Assembly (NCBI RefSeq): GCF_029227915.1
Contig: NC_079885.1
Coordinates: 19,231,001 to 19,295,000, forward strand
DNA from: Hydractinia symbiolongicarpus
Lineage: Eukaryota; Cnidaria; Hydrozoa; Anthoathecata; Hydractiniidae
DNA length: 64,000 nucleotides
Reading direction: 5' to 3'
This document shows, piece by piece, positions 49,609 through 61,347 of the stretch. The position numbers and the translations under genes are program-made. How positions within the stretch are numbered: position 1 is the first letter of the stretch; every line of letters starts with the position of its first letter. The notes below the pieces were generated by a model. It made no database searches. It was not told where the DNA came from and was given only the letters and a program-made list of their open reading frames with translations.

Positions 49609-49680
49609 TCCCGTGTGGTCTGGTGGTTAGGATCCGGCGCTCTCTTCGCCGTGGCCGGGGTTCGATTCACCGAACGGGAG
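49609..49680 (+). pseudogene. tRNA-Glu-like relic, class E
   Basis: Reference class E copy: A14G, loop CTCTCTT, C62A and C66A. T4 trailer. Confidence 0.85.
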
Positions 49681-50138
49681 AGTACGATTTTACAACATTT
49701 CCTATTGTCGAATCTGGCCATTGAAACTTTAAAATAATGTGGTAGTTTTAAGTCATTGATGGATTTGGTCCAACTAACAGAAAATGAACGATGCACAAAC
49801 TCAGCATTTTCACTAGCTTTTTCCATGTGTTTAAGACACCAATACAAATTTTCAATTGCATAATAAAAGTTGAGGAAGATTTAGAAAATTCTTTGCGTCG
49901 AAGTGTTTGAAGGTTTTCGAGCGACATTCCTTCACCAATATTTTACTAACAGCCCAATAAGTAACTTGGTGCTTTAAAAACTCTGAGATCAGCATATTGG
50001 CCAATGGCGGCCTTTTTGACTTTTAACTCGGCATTTAAGACATGTGAGAAACAATATCTCAAAAGATTTTTGCTGAAAGAAAGTACGTACAACTGTAAAA
50101 ATAGCATTTCAATCGCAAGATAAATATCATCATGCATA

Positions 50139-50210
50139 TCCTGTGTGGTCTAGTGCTTAGGATCCGGCGCTCTCTTCGCCGTGGCCGGGGTTCGATTCCC
50201 CGCACGGATG
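50139..50210 (+). pseudogene. tRNA-Glu-like relic, class D
   Basis: Class D plus C4T. Confidence 0.85.
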
Positions 50211-50668
50211 AATGCGATTTTACAACATTTCCTATTGTGGAATCCTGCCTTTGCCACTTTAAAATAATGTGGTAGTGTTAAGTCATTGATAGATTTGGAA
50301 CAACTAACAGAAAATGAACAATGCACAAACTCAGCATTTCCACTAGCTGTTTCCATGTTTTTAAAAAACAAGTACAAATTTTCAATTGCATAATAAATGT
50401 TGAGGAAGACTTAGAAAATACTTTGCCTCGAAGTGTTTGAAAGTTTTCGTGAGACATTATTTTTCCAAAACTTTACTAACATCCCGATATGTAACTTGGT
50501 GCTTTAATAACTTTGAGATCAGCATATTGGATAATGGCGGTGTTTCTGACTTTTAACTCGGCATTTAAGACATGTGAGAAACATTATCTAAAAAAACTTG
50601 CACTGAAAGAACGTACGTACAACTGTTAAAATAGCATTTCAATCGCGAAAATAATAGCATCAGGCATA

Positions 50669-50740
50669 TCCCGTGTTGTCTAGTGGTTAGGAAACGGCGC
50701 TCTCTTCGCCGTGGCCGGGGTTCGATTCACCGAACGGGAG
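50669..50740 (+). pseudogene. tRNA-Glu-like chimera, class B 5' half and class E 3' half
   Basis: Class B leader, G9T and A14 up to position 26, then loop CTCTCTT, C62A and C66A as in class E. The switch lies between positions 14 and 37. Confidence 0.85.
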
Positions 50741-51199
50741 AGTACGATTTTACAACATTTCCTATTGTCGAATCTGGCCATTGAAACTTTAAAATAATGT
50801 GGTAGTTTTAAGTCATTGATGGATTTGGTCCAACTAACAGAAAATGAACAATGCACAAACTCAGCATTTCCACTAGCTTTTTCCATGTGTTTAAGAAACC
50901 AATACAAATTTTCAATTGCATAATAAAAGTTGAGGAAGCTTTAGAATATACTTTGGGTCGATTTATTTGAAGGTTTTTGAGAGACATTCTTTCTCCAATG
51001 CTTTACTAACAGCCCGATATATAACTTGGTGCTTTAACAACTTTGAGATCATCATATTGGCCAATGGCGGTGTTTCTGACTTTTAACTCGGCATTTAAGA
51101 CATGTGAGAAACATTATCTCAAAAAAATTTGCGCTGAAAGGAAGTACGTACAACTGTTATAATAGTATTTCAATCGCGAAAATAATAGCATCATGCATA

Positions 51200-51271
51200 T
51201 CCCGTGTGGTATAATGGTTAGGATCCGGCGCTCTCACCGCCGTGGCCGGGGTTCGATTCCACACACGGGAG
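51200..51271 (+). pseudogene. tRNA-Glu-like relic, class C
   Basis: C12A, G15A, C63A and G65A. Confidence 0.8.
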
Positions 51272-51728
51272 AATGCGATTGTACAACATTTCCTATTGTC
51301 GAATCTGGCCATTGAAACTTTAAAATAATGTGGTAATGTTAAGTCATTGATGGATTTGGTCCAACTAACAGAAAATTAACAATGCACAAACTCAGCATTT
51401 CCACTAGCTGTTTGCATGTGTTTAAAAAAAAGTACAAATTTTCAATTGCATAATAAAGGTTGAGGAAGATTTAGACAATACTTTGTCTCGAAGTGTTTGA
51501 AAGTTTTCGAGAGACATTCTTTCTCCGAAACTTTACTAACATCCCGATATGTAACTTGGTGCTTTAATAACTTTGAGGTCAGCATATTGTCCAATGGCGG
51601 CCTTTTTGACCTTTAACTCAGCATTTAAGACATGTGAGAATCAGTATCTCAAAAGATTTTTGGTGAAAGAAAGTACGTACAACTGTAAAAATAGCATTTC
51701 AATCGCAAGATAAATATCATCATGCATA

Positions 51729-51800
51729 TCCCGTGTGGTCTAGTGCTTAGGATCCGGCGCTCTCTTCGCCGTGGCCGGGGTTCGATTCCCCGCACGGATG
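51729..51800 (+). pseudogene. tRNA-Glu-like relic, class D
   Basis: Matches the class D reference copy at 1472; the preceding spacer also matches 1.1-1.4 kb. Confidence 0.85.
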
Positions 51801-52258
51801 AATGCGATTTTACAACATTTCCTATTGTGGAATCCTGCCTTTGCCACTTTAAAATAATGTGGTAGTGTTAAGTCATTGATAGATTTGGAACAACTAACAG
51901 AAAATGAACAATGCACAAACTCAGCATTTCCACTAGCTGTTTCCATGTGTTTAAAAAACAAGTACAAATTTTCAATTGCATAATAAATGTTGAGGAAGAC
52001 TTAGAAAATACTTTGCCTCGAAGTGTTTGAAAGTTTTCGTGAGACATTATTTTTCCAAAACTTTACTAACATCCCGATATGTAACTTGGTGCTTTAATAA
52101 CTTTGAGATCAGCATATTGGATAATGGCGGTGTTTCTGACTTTTAACTCGGCATTTAAGACATGTGAGAAACATTATCTGAAAAAACTTGCACTGAAAGA
52201 ACGTACGTACAACTGTTAAAATAGCATTTCAATCGCGAAAATAATAGCATCAGGCATA

Positions 52259-52330
52259 TCCCGTGTTGTCTAGTGGTTAGGAAACGGCGCTCTCACCGCC
52301 GTGGCCGGGGTTCGATTCCCCGCACTGGAC
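52259..52330 (+). pseudogene. tRNA-Glu-like relic, class B
   Basis: T25A and G69T (breaks 4-69). The tRNA is followed by an unusually diverged spacer. Confidence 0.8.
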
Positions 52331-52788
52331 AATACGGTTTCAAAACATTTCCTATTGTCGAATCTGGCCATTGAAACTTTAAAATAATGTGGTTGTGTTA
52401 AGTCATTGACGGATTTGGTCCATCTAACAGAAAATGAACAATGCAGAAAGTCAGCGTTTCCACTAACTTCTTCCGCATGGTTTAAAAACAAGTAAAAATT
52501 TTCAATTGCATAATAAAAGTTGAGGAAGCTTTAGAAAATGCTTTGGGTCGATTTGTTTGAAGGTTTTTGAGAGACATTCTTTCTCCAATACTTTACTAAC
52601 AGCCCGATATGTAACTTGGTGCTTTAACAACTTTGAGATCATCATATTGGCCAATGGCGGTGTTTCTGACTTTTAACACGGCATTTAAGACATGTGAGAA
52701 ACATTATCCATAAAAACTTGCACTGAAAGAACGTACGTACAACTGTTAAAGTAGCATTTCAGTCGCGAAAATAATAGCATCAGGCATA

Positions 52789-52860
52789 TCCCGTGTTGTC
52801 TAGTGGTTAAGATACGGCGCTCTTACTGCCGTGGCCGGGGTTCGATTCCCCGCACGGGAG
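52789..52860 (+). pseudogene. tRNA-Glu-derived copy with anticodon CUU (Lys)
   Basis: Loop CTCTTAC: C36T changes the anticodon from CUC to CUU, which would read AAG (lysine). C39T leaves a G-U pair; G23A breaks pair 12-23. Acceptor and T arms are intact, so the body keeps tRNA-Glu character. Whether it is transcribed or charged is unknown. Confidence 0.75.
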
Positions 52861-53319
52861 AATGCGATTTCACAACATTTCCTATTGTCGAATCTGGCTA
52901 TTGAAACTTTAAAATAATGTGGTTGTGTTAAGTCATTGATGGATTTGGTCCAACTATCAGAAAATGAACAATGCACAAACTCAGCATTTCCACTAGCTTT
53001 TTCCATGTGTTTAAGAAACCAATACAAATTTTCAATTGCATAATAAAAGTTGAGGAAGCTTTAGAATATGCTTTGGGTCGACTTGTTTGAAGGTTTTTGA
53101 GAGACATTCTCTCTCCAATACTTTATTAACAGCCCGATATGTAACTTGGTGCTTTAACAACTTTGAGATCATCATATTGGCCAATGGCGGTGTTTCTGAC
53201 TTTTAACTCGGCATTTAAGACATGTGAGAAACATTATCTCAAAAAAATTTGCGCTGAAAAGACGTACGTACAACTGTTATAATAGCATTTCAATCGCGAA
53301 AATAATAGCATCATGCATA

Positions 53320-53391
53320 TCCCGTGTGGTCTAGTGGTTAGGATCCAGCGCTCTCACCGCCGTGGCCGGGGCTCGATTCCCCGCACGGGAG
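53320..53391 (+). pseudogene. tRNA-Glu-like copy, class A derived
   Basis: G28A mismatch and T54C in the B box. Confidence 0.75.
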
Positions 53392-53850
53392 TATGCGATT
53401 GTACAACATTTCCTATTGACGATTCTGGCCATTAAAACTTTAAAATAATGTGGTTGTGTTAAGTCATTGATGGATTTAGTCCAACTAACAGAAAATGAAC
53501 AATGCACAAACTCAGCATTTCCACTAGCTTTTTCCATGTGTTTAAAAAACCAATACAAATTTTCAATTGCATAATAAAAGTTGAGGAAGCTTTAGAATAT
53601 GCTTTGGGTCGATTTGTTTGAAGGTTTTTGAGAGACATTCTTTCTCCAATACTTTATTAACAGCCCGATATGTAACTTGGTGCTTTAACAACTTTGAGAT
53701 CATCATATTGGCCAATGGCGGTGTTTCTGACTTTTAACTCGGCATTTAAGACATGTGAGAAACATTATCTCAAAAACATTTGCGCTGAAAGGACGTACGT
53801 ACAACTGTTATAATAGCATTTCAATCGCGAAAATAATAGCATCATGCATA

Positions 53851-53922
53851 TCCCGTGTGGTCTAGTGGTTAGGATCCGGCGCTCTCACCGCCGTGGCCGG
53901 GGTTCGATTCCCCGCACGGGAG
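53851..53922 (+). tRNA. tRNA-Glu-CTC: tRNA-Glu (CUC), exact class A
   Basis: Exact consensus. Confidence 0.95.
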
Positions 53923-54380
53923 TATGCGATTGTACAACATTTCCTATTGTCGATTCTAGCCATTAAAACTTTAAAATAATGTGGTTGTGTTAAGTCATTG
54001 ATGGATTTGGTCCAACTAACAGAAAATGAACAATGCACAAACTCAGCATTTCCACTAGCTTCTTCCATGTGTTTAAGAAACCAATACAAATTTTCAATTG
54101 CATAATAAAAGTTGAGGAAGCTTTAAAATATGCTTTGGGTCGAATTGTTTGAAGGTTTTCGAGAGACATTCTTTCTCCAATATTTTTCTATTAGCCCGAT
54201 ATGTAACTTGGTGCTTTAATAACTTTGAGCTCATCATATTGGCCAATGGCGGTGTTTTTGACTTTTAACTCGGCATTTAAGACATGTGAGAAACATTATC
54301 TCCAAAAACTTGCGCTGAAAGAACGTACGTACAACTGTTAAAATAGCATTTCAATCGCGAAGTAAATATCATCATGCATA

Positions 54381-54452
54381 TCCCGTGTGGTCTGGTGGTT
54401 AGGATCCGGCGCTCTCTTCGCCGTGGCCGGGGTTCGATTCACCGAACGGGAG
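54381..54452 (+). pseudogene. tRNA-Glu-like relic, class E
   Basis: Matches the class E copy at 49609. Confidence 0.85.
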
Positions 54453-54910
54453 AGTACGATTTTACAACATTTCCTATTGTCGAATCTGGCCATTGAAACT
54501 TTAAAATAATGTGGTAGTGTTAAGTCATTGATGGATTTGGTCCAACTAACAGAAAATGAACAATGCACAAACTCAGCATTTCCACTAGCTGTTTCCATGT
54601 GTTTAAAAAACAAGTACAAATTTTCAATTGCATAATAAATGTTGAGGAAGACTTAGAAAATACTTTGCCTCGAAGTGTTTGAAAGTTTTCGTGAGACATT
54701 ATTTTTCCAAAACTTTACTAACATCCCGATATGTAACTTGGTGCTTTAATAACTTTGAGATCAGCATATTGGATAATGGCGGTGTTTCTGACTTTTAACT
54801 CGGCATTTAAGACATGTGAGAAACATTATCTGAAAATACTTGCACTGAAAGAACGTACGTACAACTGTTAAAATAGCATTTCAATCGCGAAAATAATGGT
54901 ATCAGGCATA

Positions 54911-54982
54911 TCCCGTGTTGTCTAGTGGTTAGGATACGGCGCTCTCACCGCCGTGGCCAGGGTTCGATTCCCCGCACTGGAC
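54911..54982 (+). pseudogene. tRNA-Glu-like relic, class B
   Basis: G50A and G69T. Confidence 0.8.
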
Positions 54983-55440
54983 AATACGGTTTCAAAACAT
55001 TTCTTATTGTCGAATCTGGCCATTGAAACTTTAAAATAATGTGGTTGTGTTAAGTCATTGACGGATTTGGTCCATCTAACAGAAAATGAACAATGCAGAA
55101 AGTCAGCGTTTCCACTAACTTCTTCCGCATGATTTAAAAACAAGTATAAATTTTCAATTGCATAATAAAAGTTGAGGAAGCTTTAAAATATGCTTTGGGT
55201 CGATTTGTTTGAAGGTTTTTGAGAGACATTCTTTCTCCAATACTTTACTAACAGCCCGATATGTAACTTGGTGCTTTAACAACTTTGACATCATCATATT
55301 GGCCAATGGCGGTGTTTCTGACTTTTAACACGGCATTTAAGACATGTGAGAAACATTATCCATAAAAACTTGCACTGAAAGAACGTACGTACAACTGTTA
55401 AAGTAGAATTTCAGTCGCGAAAATAATAGCATCAGGCATA

Positions 55441-55512
55441 TCCCGTGTTGTCTAGTGGTTAGGATACGGCGCTCTCACCGCCGTGGCCGGGGTTCGATTC
55501 CCCGCACGGGAG
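55441..55512 (+). tRNA. tRNA-Glu-CTC: tRNA-Glu (CUC), class B
   Basis: Clean class B. Confidence 0.8.
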
Positions 55513-55971
55513 AATGCGATTTCACAACATTTCCTATTGTCGAATCTGGCTATTGAAACTTTAAAATAATGTGGTTGTGTTAAGTCATTGATGGATTTGG
55601 TCCAACTATCAGAAAATGAACAATGCACAAACTCAGCATTTCCACTAGCTTTTTCCATGTGTTTAAGAAACCAATACAAATTTTAAATTGCATAATAAAA
55701 GTTGAGGAAGCTTTAGAATATGCTTTGGGTCGACTTGTTTGAAGGTTTTTGAGAGACATTCTTTCTCCAATACTTTATTAACAGCGCGATATGTAACTTG
55801 GTGCTTTAACAACTTTGAGATCATCATATTGGCCAATGGCGGTGTTTCTGACTTTTAACTTGGCATATAAGACATGTGAGAAACATTATCTCAAAAACAT
55901 TTGCGATGAAAGGACGTACGTACAACTGTTATAATAGCATTTCAATCGCGAAAATAATAGCATCATGCATA

Positions 55972-56043
55972 TCCCGTGTGGTCTAGTGGTTAGGATCCGG
56001 CGCTCTCACCGCCGTGGCCGGGGTTCGATTCCCCGCACGGGAG
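55972..56043 (+). tRNA. tRNA-Glu-CTC: tRNA-Glu (CUC), exact class A
   Basis: Exact consensus. Confidence 0.95.
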
Positions 56044-56502
56044 TATGCGATTGTACAACATTTCCTATTGTCGATTCTGGCCATTAAAACTTTAAAATAA
56101 TGTGGTTGTGTTAAGTCATTAATTGATTTGGTCCAACTAACAGAAAATGAACAATGCACAAACTCAGCATTTCCACTAGCTTTTTCCATGTGTTTAAGAA
56201 ACCAATACAAATTTTCAATTGCATAATACAAGTTGAGGAAGCTTTAGAATATGCTTTGGGTCGATTTGTTTGAAGGTTTTTGAGAGACATTCTTTCTCCA
56301 ATACTTTATTAACAGCCCGATATGTAACTTGGTGCTTTAACAACTTTGAGATCATCATATTGGCCAATGGCGGTGTTTCTGACTTTTAACTCGGCATTTA
56401 AGACATGTGAGACACATTATCTCAAAAACATTTGCGCTGAAAGGACGTACGTACAACTGTTATAATAGCATTTCAATCGCGAAAATAATAGCATCATGCA
56501 TA

Positions 56503-56574
56503 TCCCGTGTTGTCTAGTGGTTAGGATCCGGCGCTCTCACCGCCGTGGCCGGGGTTCGATTCCCCGCACGGGAG
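56503..56574 (+). tRNA. tRNA-Glu-CTC: tRNA-Glu (CUC), class A leader with G9T
   Basis: G9T (class B mark) with class A leader ATGCATA and C26. A short A/B chimera; all stems pair. Confidence 0.85.
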
Positions 56575-57032
56575 TTTGCGATTGTACAACATTTCCTATT
56601 GCCGATTCTGGCCATTAAAACTTTAAAATAATGTGGTTGTGTTAAGTCATTGATGGATTTGGTCCAACTAACAGAAAATGCACAATGCAGAAAGTCAGCG
56701 CGTACACTAACTTTTTCCGCATGATTAAAAAACAGGTACAAATATTCAATTGCATAATAAAAGTTGAGGAAGCTCTAGAAAATTCTTTGGGTCGAATTAT
56801 TTGAAGGTTTTTGAGAGACATTCTTTCTCCAATATTTTACTAACAGCCCGATATGTAACTTGGTGCTTTAATAACTTTGAGATTAGCATATTGGATAATG
56901 GCGGTGTTTCTGACTTTCAACTCGGCATTTAAGACATGTGAGAAACATTATCTCAAAAAACTTGTGCTGAAAGAAAGTACGTACAACTGTTAAAATAGCA
57001 TCTTAATGGCGAAAATAATAGCATCATGCATA

Positions 57033-57104
57033 TCCCGTGTGGTCTAGTGGTTAGGATCCAGTGCTCTCACCGCCGTGGCCGGGGTTCGATTCCCCGCACG
57101 GGAA
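57033..57104 (+). pseudogene. tRNA-Glu-like copy, class A derived
   Basis: G28A (mismatch) and C30T (G-U) in the anticodon stem. T4 trailer. Confidence 0.7.
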
Positions 57105-57563
57105 AATGGGATTTTACAACATTTCCTATTGTCGAATCTGGCCATTGAGGCTTTAAAATAATGTGGTTGTGTTAAGTCATTGATGGATTTGGTCCAACTA
57201 ACAGAAAATGAACAATGCACAAACTCAGCATTTCCACTAGCTTTTTCCATGTGTTTAAGAAACCAATACAAATTTTCAATTGCATAATAAAAGTTGAGGA
57301 AGCTTTAGAATATGCTTTGGGTCGACTTGTTTGAAGGTTTTTGAGAGACATTCTTTCTCCAATACTTTATTAACAGCCCGATATGTAACTTGGTGCTTTA
57401 ACAACTTTGAGATCATCATATTGGCCAATGGCGGTGTTTCTGACTTTTAACTCGGCATTTAAGACATGTGAGAAACATTATCTCAAAAACATTTGCGCTG
57501 AAAGGACGTACGTACAACTGTTATAATAGCATTTCAATCGCGAAAATAATCGCATCATGCATA

Positions 57564-57635
57564 TCCCGTGTGGTCTAGTGGTTAGGATCCGGCGCTCTCA
57601 CCGCCATGGCAGGGGTTCGATTCCCCGCACGGGAG
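57564..57635 (+). pseudogene. tRNA-Glu-like copy, class A derived
   Basis: G43A and C49A, one mismatch each in anticodon and T stems. Confidence 0.7.
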
Positions 57636-58093
57636 TATGCGATTGTACAACATTTCCTATTGTCGATTCTGGCCATTAAAACTTTAAAATAATGTGGTTG
57701 TGTTAAGTCATTGATGGATTTGGTCCAACTAACAGAAAATGAACAATGCACAAACTCAGCATTTCCACTAGCTTCTTCCATGTGTTTAAGAAAGCAATAC
57801 AAAATTTCAATTGCATAATAAAAGTTGAGGAAGCTTTAAAATATGCTTTGGGTCGAATTGTTTGAAGGTTTTCGAGAGACATTCTTTCTCCAATATTTTT
57901 CTATTAGCCCGATATGTAACTTGGTGCTTTAATAACTTTGAGCTCATCATATTGGCCAATTGCGGTGTTTTTGACTTTTAACTCGGCATTTAAGACATGT
58001 GAGAAACATTATCTCCAAAAACTTGCGCTGAAAGAACGTACGTACAACTGTTAAAATAGCATTTCAATCGCGAAGTAAATATCATCATGCATA

Positions 58094-58165
58094 TCCCGTG
58101 TGGTCTGGTGGTTAGGATCCGGCGCTCTCTTCGCCGTGGCCGGGGTTCGATTCACCGAACGGGAG
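58094..58165 (+). pseudogene. tRNA-Glu-like relic, class E
   Basis: Matches the class E copies at 49609 and 54381. Confidence 0.85.
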
Positions 58166-58623
58166 AGTACGATTTTACAACATTTCCTATTGTCGAATCT
58201 GGCCATTGAAACTTTAAAATAATGTGGTAGTGTTAAGTCATTGATGGATTTGGTCCAACTAACAGAAAATGAACAATGCACAAACTCAGCATTTTCACTA
58301 GCTTTTTCCATGTGTTTAAGACACCAATACAAATTTTCAATTGCATAATAAAAGTTGAGGAAGATTTAGAAAATTCTTTGCGTCGAAGTGTTTGAAGGTT
58401 TTCGAGAGACATTCCTTCACCAATATTTTACTAACAGCCCAATAAGTAACTTGGTGCTTTAAAAACTCTGAGATCAGCATATTGGCCAATGGCGGCCTTT
58501 TTGACTTTTAACTCGGCATTTAAGACATGTGAGAAACAATATCTCAAAAGATTTTTGCTGAAAGAACGTACGTACAACTGTTAAAATAGCATTTCAATCG
58601 CGAAAATAATGGCATCAGGCATA

Positions 58624-58695
58624 TCCCGTGTTGTCTAGTGGTTAGGATACGGCGCTCTCACCGCCGTGGCCGGGGTTCGATTCCCCGCACTGGAC
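58624..58695 (+). pseudogene. tRNA-Glu-like copy, class B with G69T
   Basis: Acceptor mismatch 4-69. Confidence 0.75.
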
Positions 58696-59153
58696 AATAC
58701 GGTTTCAAAACATTTCTTATTGTCGATTCTGGCCATTAAAACTTTAAAATAATGTGGTTGTGTTAAGTCATTGATTGATTTGGTCCAACTAAAAGAACAT
58801 GAACAATGCCCAAACTCAGCATTTCCACTAGCTTTTTCCATGTGTTTAAGAAACCAATACAAATTTTCAATTGCATAATAAAAGTTGAGGAAGCTTTAGA
58901 ATATGCTTTGGGTCGATTTGTTTGAAGGTTTTTGAGAGACATTCTTTCTCCAATACTTTATTAACAGCCCGATATGTAACTTGGTGCTTTAACAACTTTG
59001 AGATCATCATATTGGCCAATGGCGGTGTTTCTGACTTTTAACTCGGCATTTAAGACATGTGAGAAACATTATCCATAAAAACTTGCACTGAAAGAACGTA
59101 CGTACAACTGTTAAAGTAGCATTTCAGTCGCGAAAATAATAGCATCAGGCATA

Positions 59154-59225
59154 TCCCGTGTTGTCTAGTGGTTAGGATACGGCGCTCTCACCGCCGTGGC
59201 CGGGGTTCGATTCCCCGCACGGGAG
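59154..59225 (+). tRNA. tRNA-Glu-CTC: tRNA-Glu (CUC), class B
   Basis: Clean class B. Confidence 0.8.
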
Positions 59226-59684
59226 AATGCGATTTCACAACATTTCCTATTGTCGAATCTGGCTATTGAAACTTTAAAATAATGTGGTTGTGTTAAGTCA
59301 TTGATGGATTTGGTCCAACTATCAGAAAATGAACAATGCACAAACTCAGCATTTCCACTAGCTTTTTCCATGTGTTTAAGAAACCAATACAAATTTTAAA
59401 TTGCATAATAAAAGTTGAGGAAGCTTTAGAATATGCTTTGGGTCGACTTGTTTGAAGGCTTTTGAGAGACATTCTTTCTCCAATACTTTATTAACAGCGC
59501 GATATGTAACTTGGTGCTTTAACAACTTTGAGATCATCATATTGGCCAATGGCGGTGTTTCTGACTTTTAACTCGGCATTTAAGACATGTGAAAAACATT
59601 ATCTCAAAAAAATTTGCGCTGAAAGGACGTACGTACAACTGTTATAATAGCATTTCAATCGCGAAAATAATAGCATCATGCATA

Positions 59685-59756
59685 TCCCGTGTGGTCTAGT
59701 GGTTAGGATCCGGCGCTCTCACCGCCGTAGCCGGGGTTCGATTCCACGCACGGGAG
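59685..59756 (+). pseudogene. tRNA-Glu-like copy, class A derived
   Basis: Variable loop TAGC and C63A (T-stem mismatch). Confidence 0.65.
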
Positions 59757-60071
59757 TATGCGATTGTACAACATTTCCTATTGTCGATTCTGGCCATTAA
59801 AACTTTAAAATAATGTGGTTGTGTTAAGTCATTGATTGATTTGGTCCAACTAAAAGAAAATGAACAATGCACAAACTCAGCATTTCCACTAGCTTTTTCC
59901 ATGTGTTTAAGAAACCAATACAAATTTTCAATTGCATAATAAAAGTTGAGGAAGCTTTAGAATATGCTTTGGGTCGATTTTTTTGAAGGTTTTTGAGAGA
60001 CATTCTTTCTCCAATACTTTATTAACAGCCCGATATGTAACTTGGTGCTTTAACAACTTTGAGATCATCAT

Positions 60072-60086
60072 ATTGGCCAATGGCGG
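60072..60086. promoter_or_regulatory. CCAAT palindrome joined to ATGGCGG
   Basis: ATTGGCCAAT is a perfect 10-bp palindrome with a CCAAT box, overlapping ATGGCGG (a YY1-like core). It lies about 130-145 nt upstream of the tRNA at 60216. ATGGCGG is retained in most units although the bases before it vary (GGATA, TGTCCA, TTCGCCA). A binding role is speculative. Confidence 0.3.
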
Positions 60087-60215
60087 TGTTTCTGACTTTT
60101 AACTCGGCATTTAAGACATGTGAGACACATTATCTCAAAAACATTTGCGCTGAAAGGACGTACGTACAACTGTTATAATAGCATTTCAATCGCGAAAATA
60201 ATAGCATCATGCATA

Positions 60216-60287
60216 TCCCGTGTGGTCTAGTGGTTAGGATCCGGCGCTCTCACCGCCGTGGCCGGGGTTCGATTCCCCGCACGGGAG
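60216..60287 (+). tRNA. tRNA-Glu-CTC: tRNA-Glu (CUC), exact class A
   Basis: Exact consensus; last exact copy in the window. Confidence 0.95.
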
Positions 60288-60745
60288 TTTGCGATTGTAC
60301 AAAATTTCCTATTGTCGATTCTGGCCATTAAAACTTTAAAATAATGTGGTTGTGTTAAGTCATTGATGGATTTGGTCCAACTAACAGAAAATGAACAATG
60401 CACAAACTCAGCATTTCCACTAGCATTTTCCATGTGTTTAAGAAACCAATACAAATTTTCAATTGCATAATAAAAGTTGAGGAAGCTTTAGAATATGCTT
60501 TGGGTCGATTTGTTTGAAGGTTTTTGAGAGACATTCTTTCTCCAATATTTTACTAACAGCCCGATAAGTAACTTGGTGCTTTAACAACTTTGAGATCATC
60601 ATATTGGCCAATGGCAGTGTTTCTGACTTTTAACTCGGCATTTAAGACATGTGAGAAACAATATCTCAAAAGATTTTTGCTGAAAGAAAGTACGTACAAC
60701 TGTAAAAATAGCATTTCAATCGCAAGATAAATATCATCATGCATA

Positions 60746-60817
60746 TCCCGTGTGGTCTAGTGCTTAGGATCCGGCGCTCTCTTTGCGGTGGCCGGGGTTC
60801 GATTCCCTGCACGGATG
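60746..60817 (+). pseudogene. tRNA-Glu-like relic, class D
   Basis: Class D with further anticodon-stem damage (3' strand TGCGG) and C64T. Confidence 0.85.
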
Positions 60818-61275
60818 AATGCGATTTTACAACATTTTCTATTGTGGAATCCTGCCTTTGCCACTTTAAAATAATGTGGTAGTGTTAAGTCATTGATGGA
60901 TTTGGTCCAACTAACAGAAAATGAACAATGCACAAACTCAGCATTTCCACTAGCTGTTTCCATGTGTTTAAAAAACAAGTACAAATTTTCAATTGCATAA
61001 TAAATGTTGAGGAAGACTTAGCAAATACTTTGCCTCGAAGTGTTTGAAAGTTTTCGTGAGACATTATTTTTCCAAAACTTTACTAACATCCCGATATGTA
61101 ACTTGGTGCTTTAATAACTTTGAGATCAGCATATTAGATAATGGCGGTGTTTCTGACTTTTAACTCGGCATTTAAGACATGTGAGAAACATTATCTGAAA
61201 AAACTTGCACTGAAAGAACGTACGTACAACTGTTAAAATAGCATTTCAATCGCGAAAATAATAGCGTCAGGCATT

Positions 61276-61347
61276 TCCCGTGTTGTCTAGTGGTTAGCAT
61301 ACGGCGCTCTCACCGCCGTGGCCGGGGTTCGATTCCCCGCACGGGAG
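61276..61347 (+). pseudogene. tRNA-Glu-like copy, class B with G23C
   Basis: G23C breaks pair 12-23; otherwise clean class B. Confidence 0.7.

Noticed and set aside
47732-50137. Minus-strand 63-94-residue ORFs in class D spacers (MHDDIY start)
   Set aside because: Class-specific chance ORFs lying on the spacer and leader; no conserved reading frame across classes.
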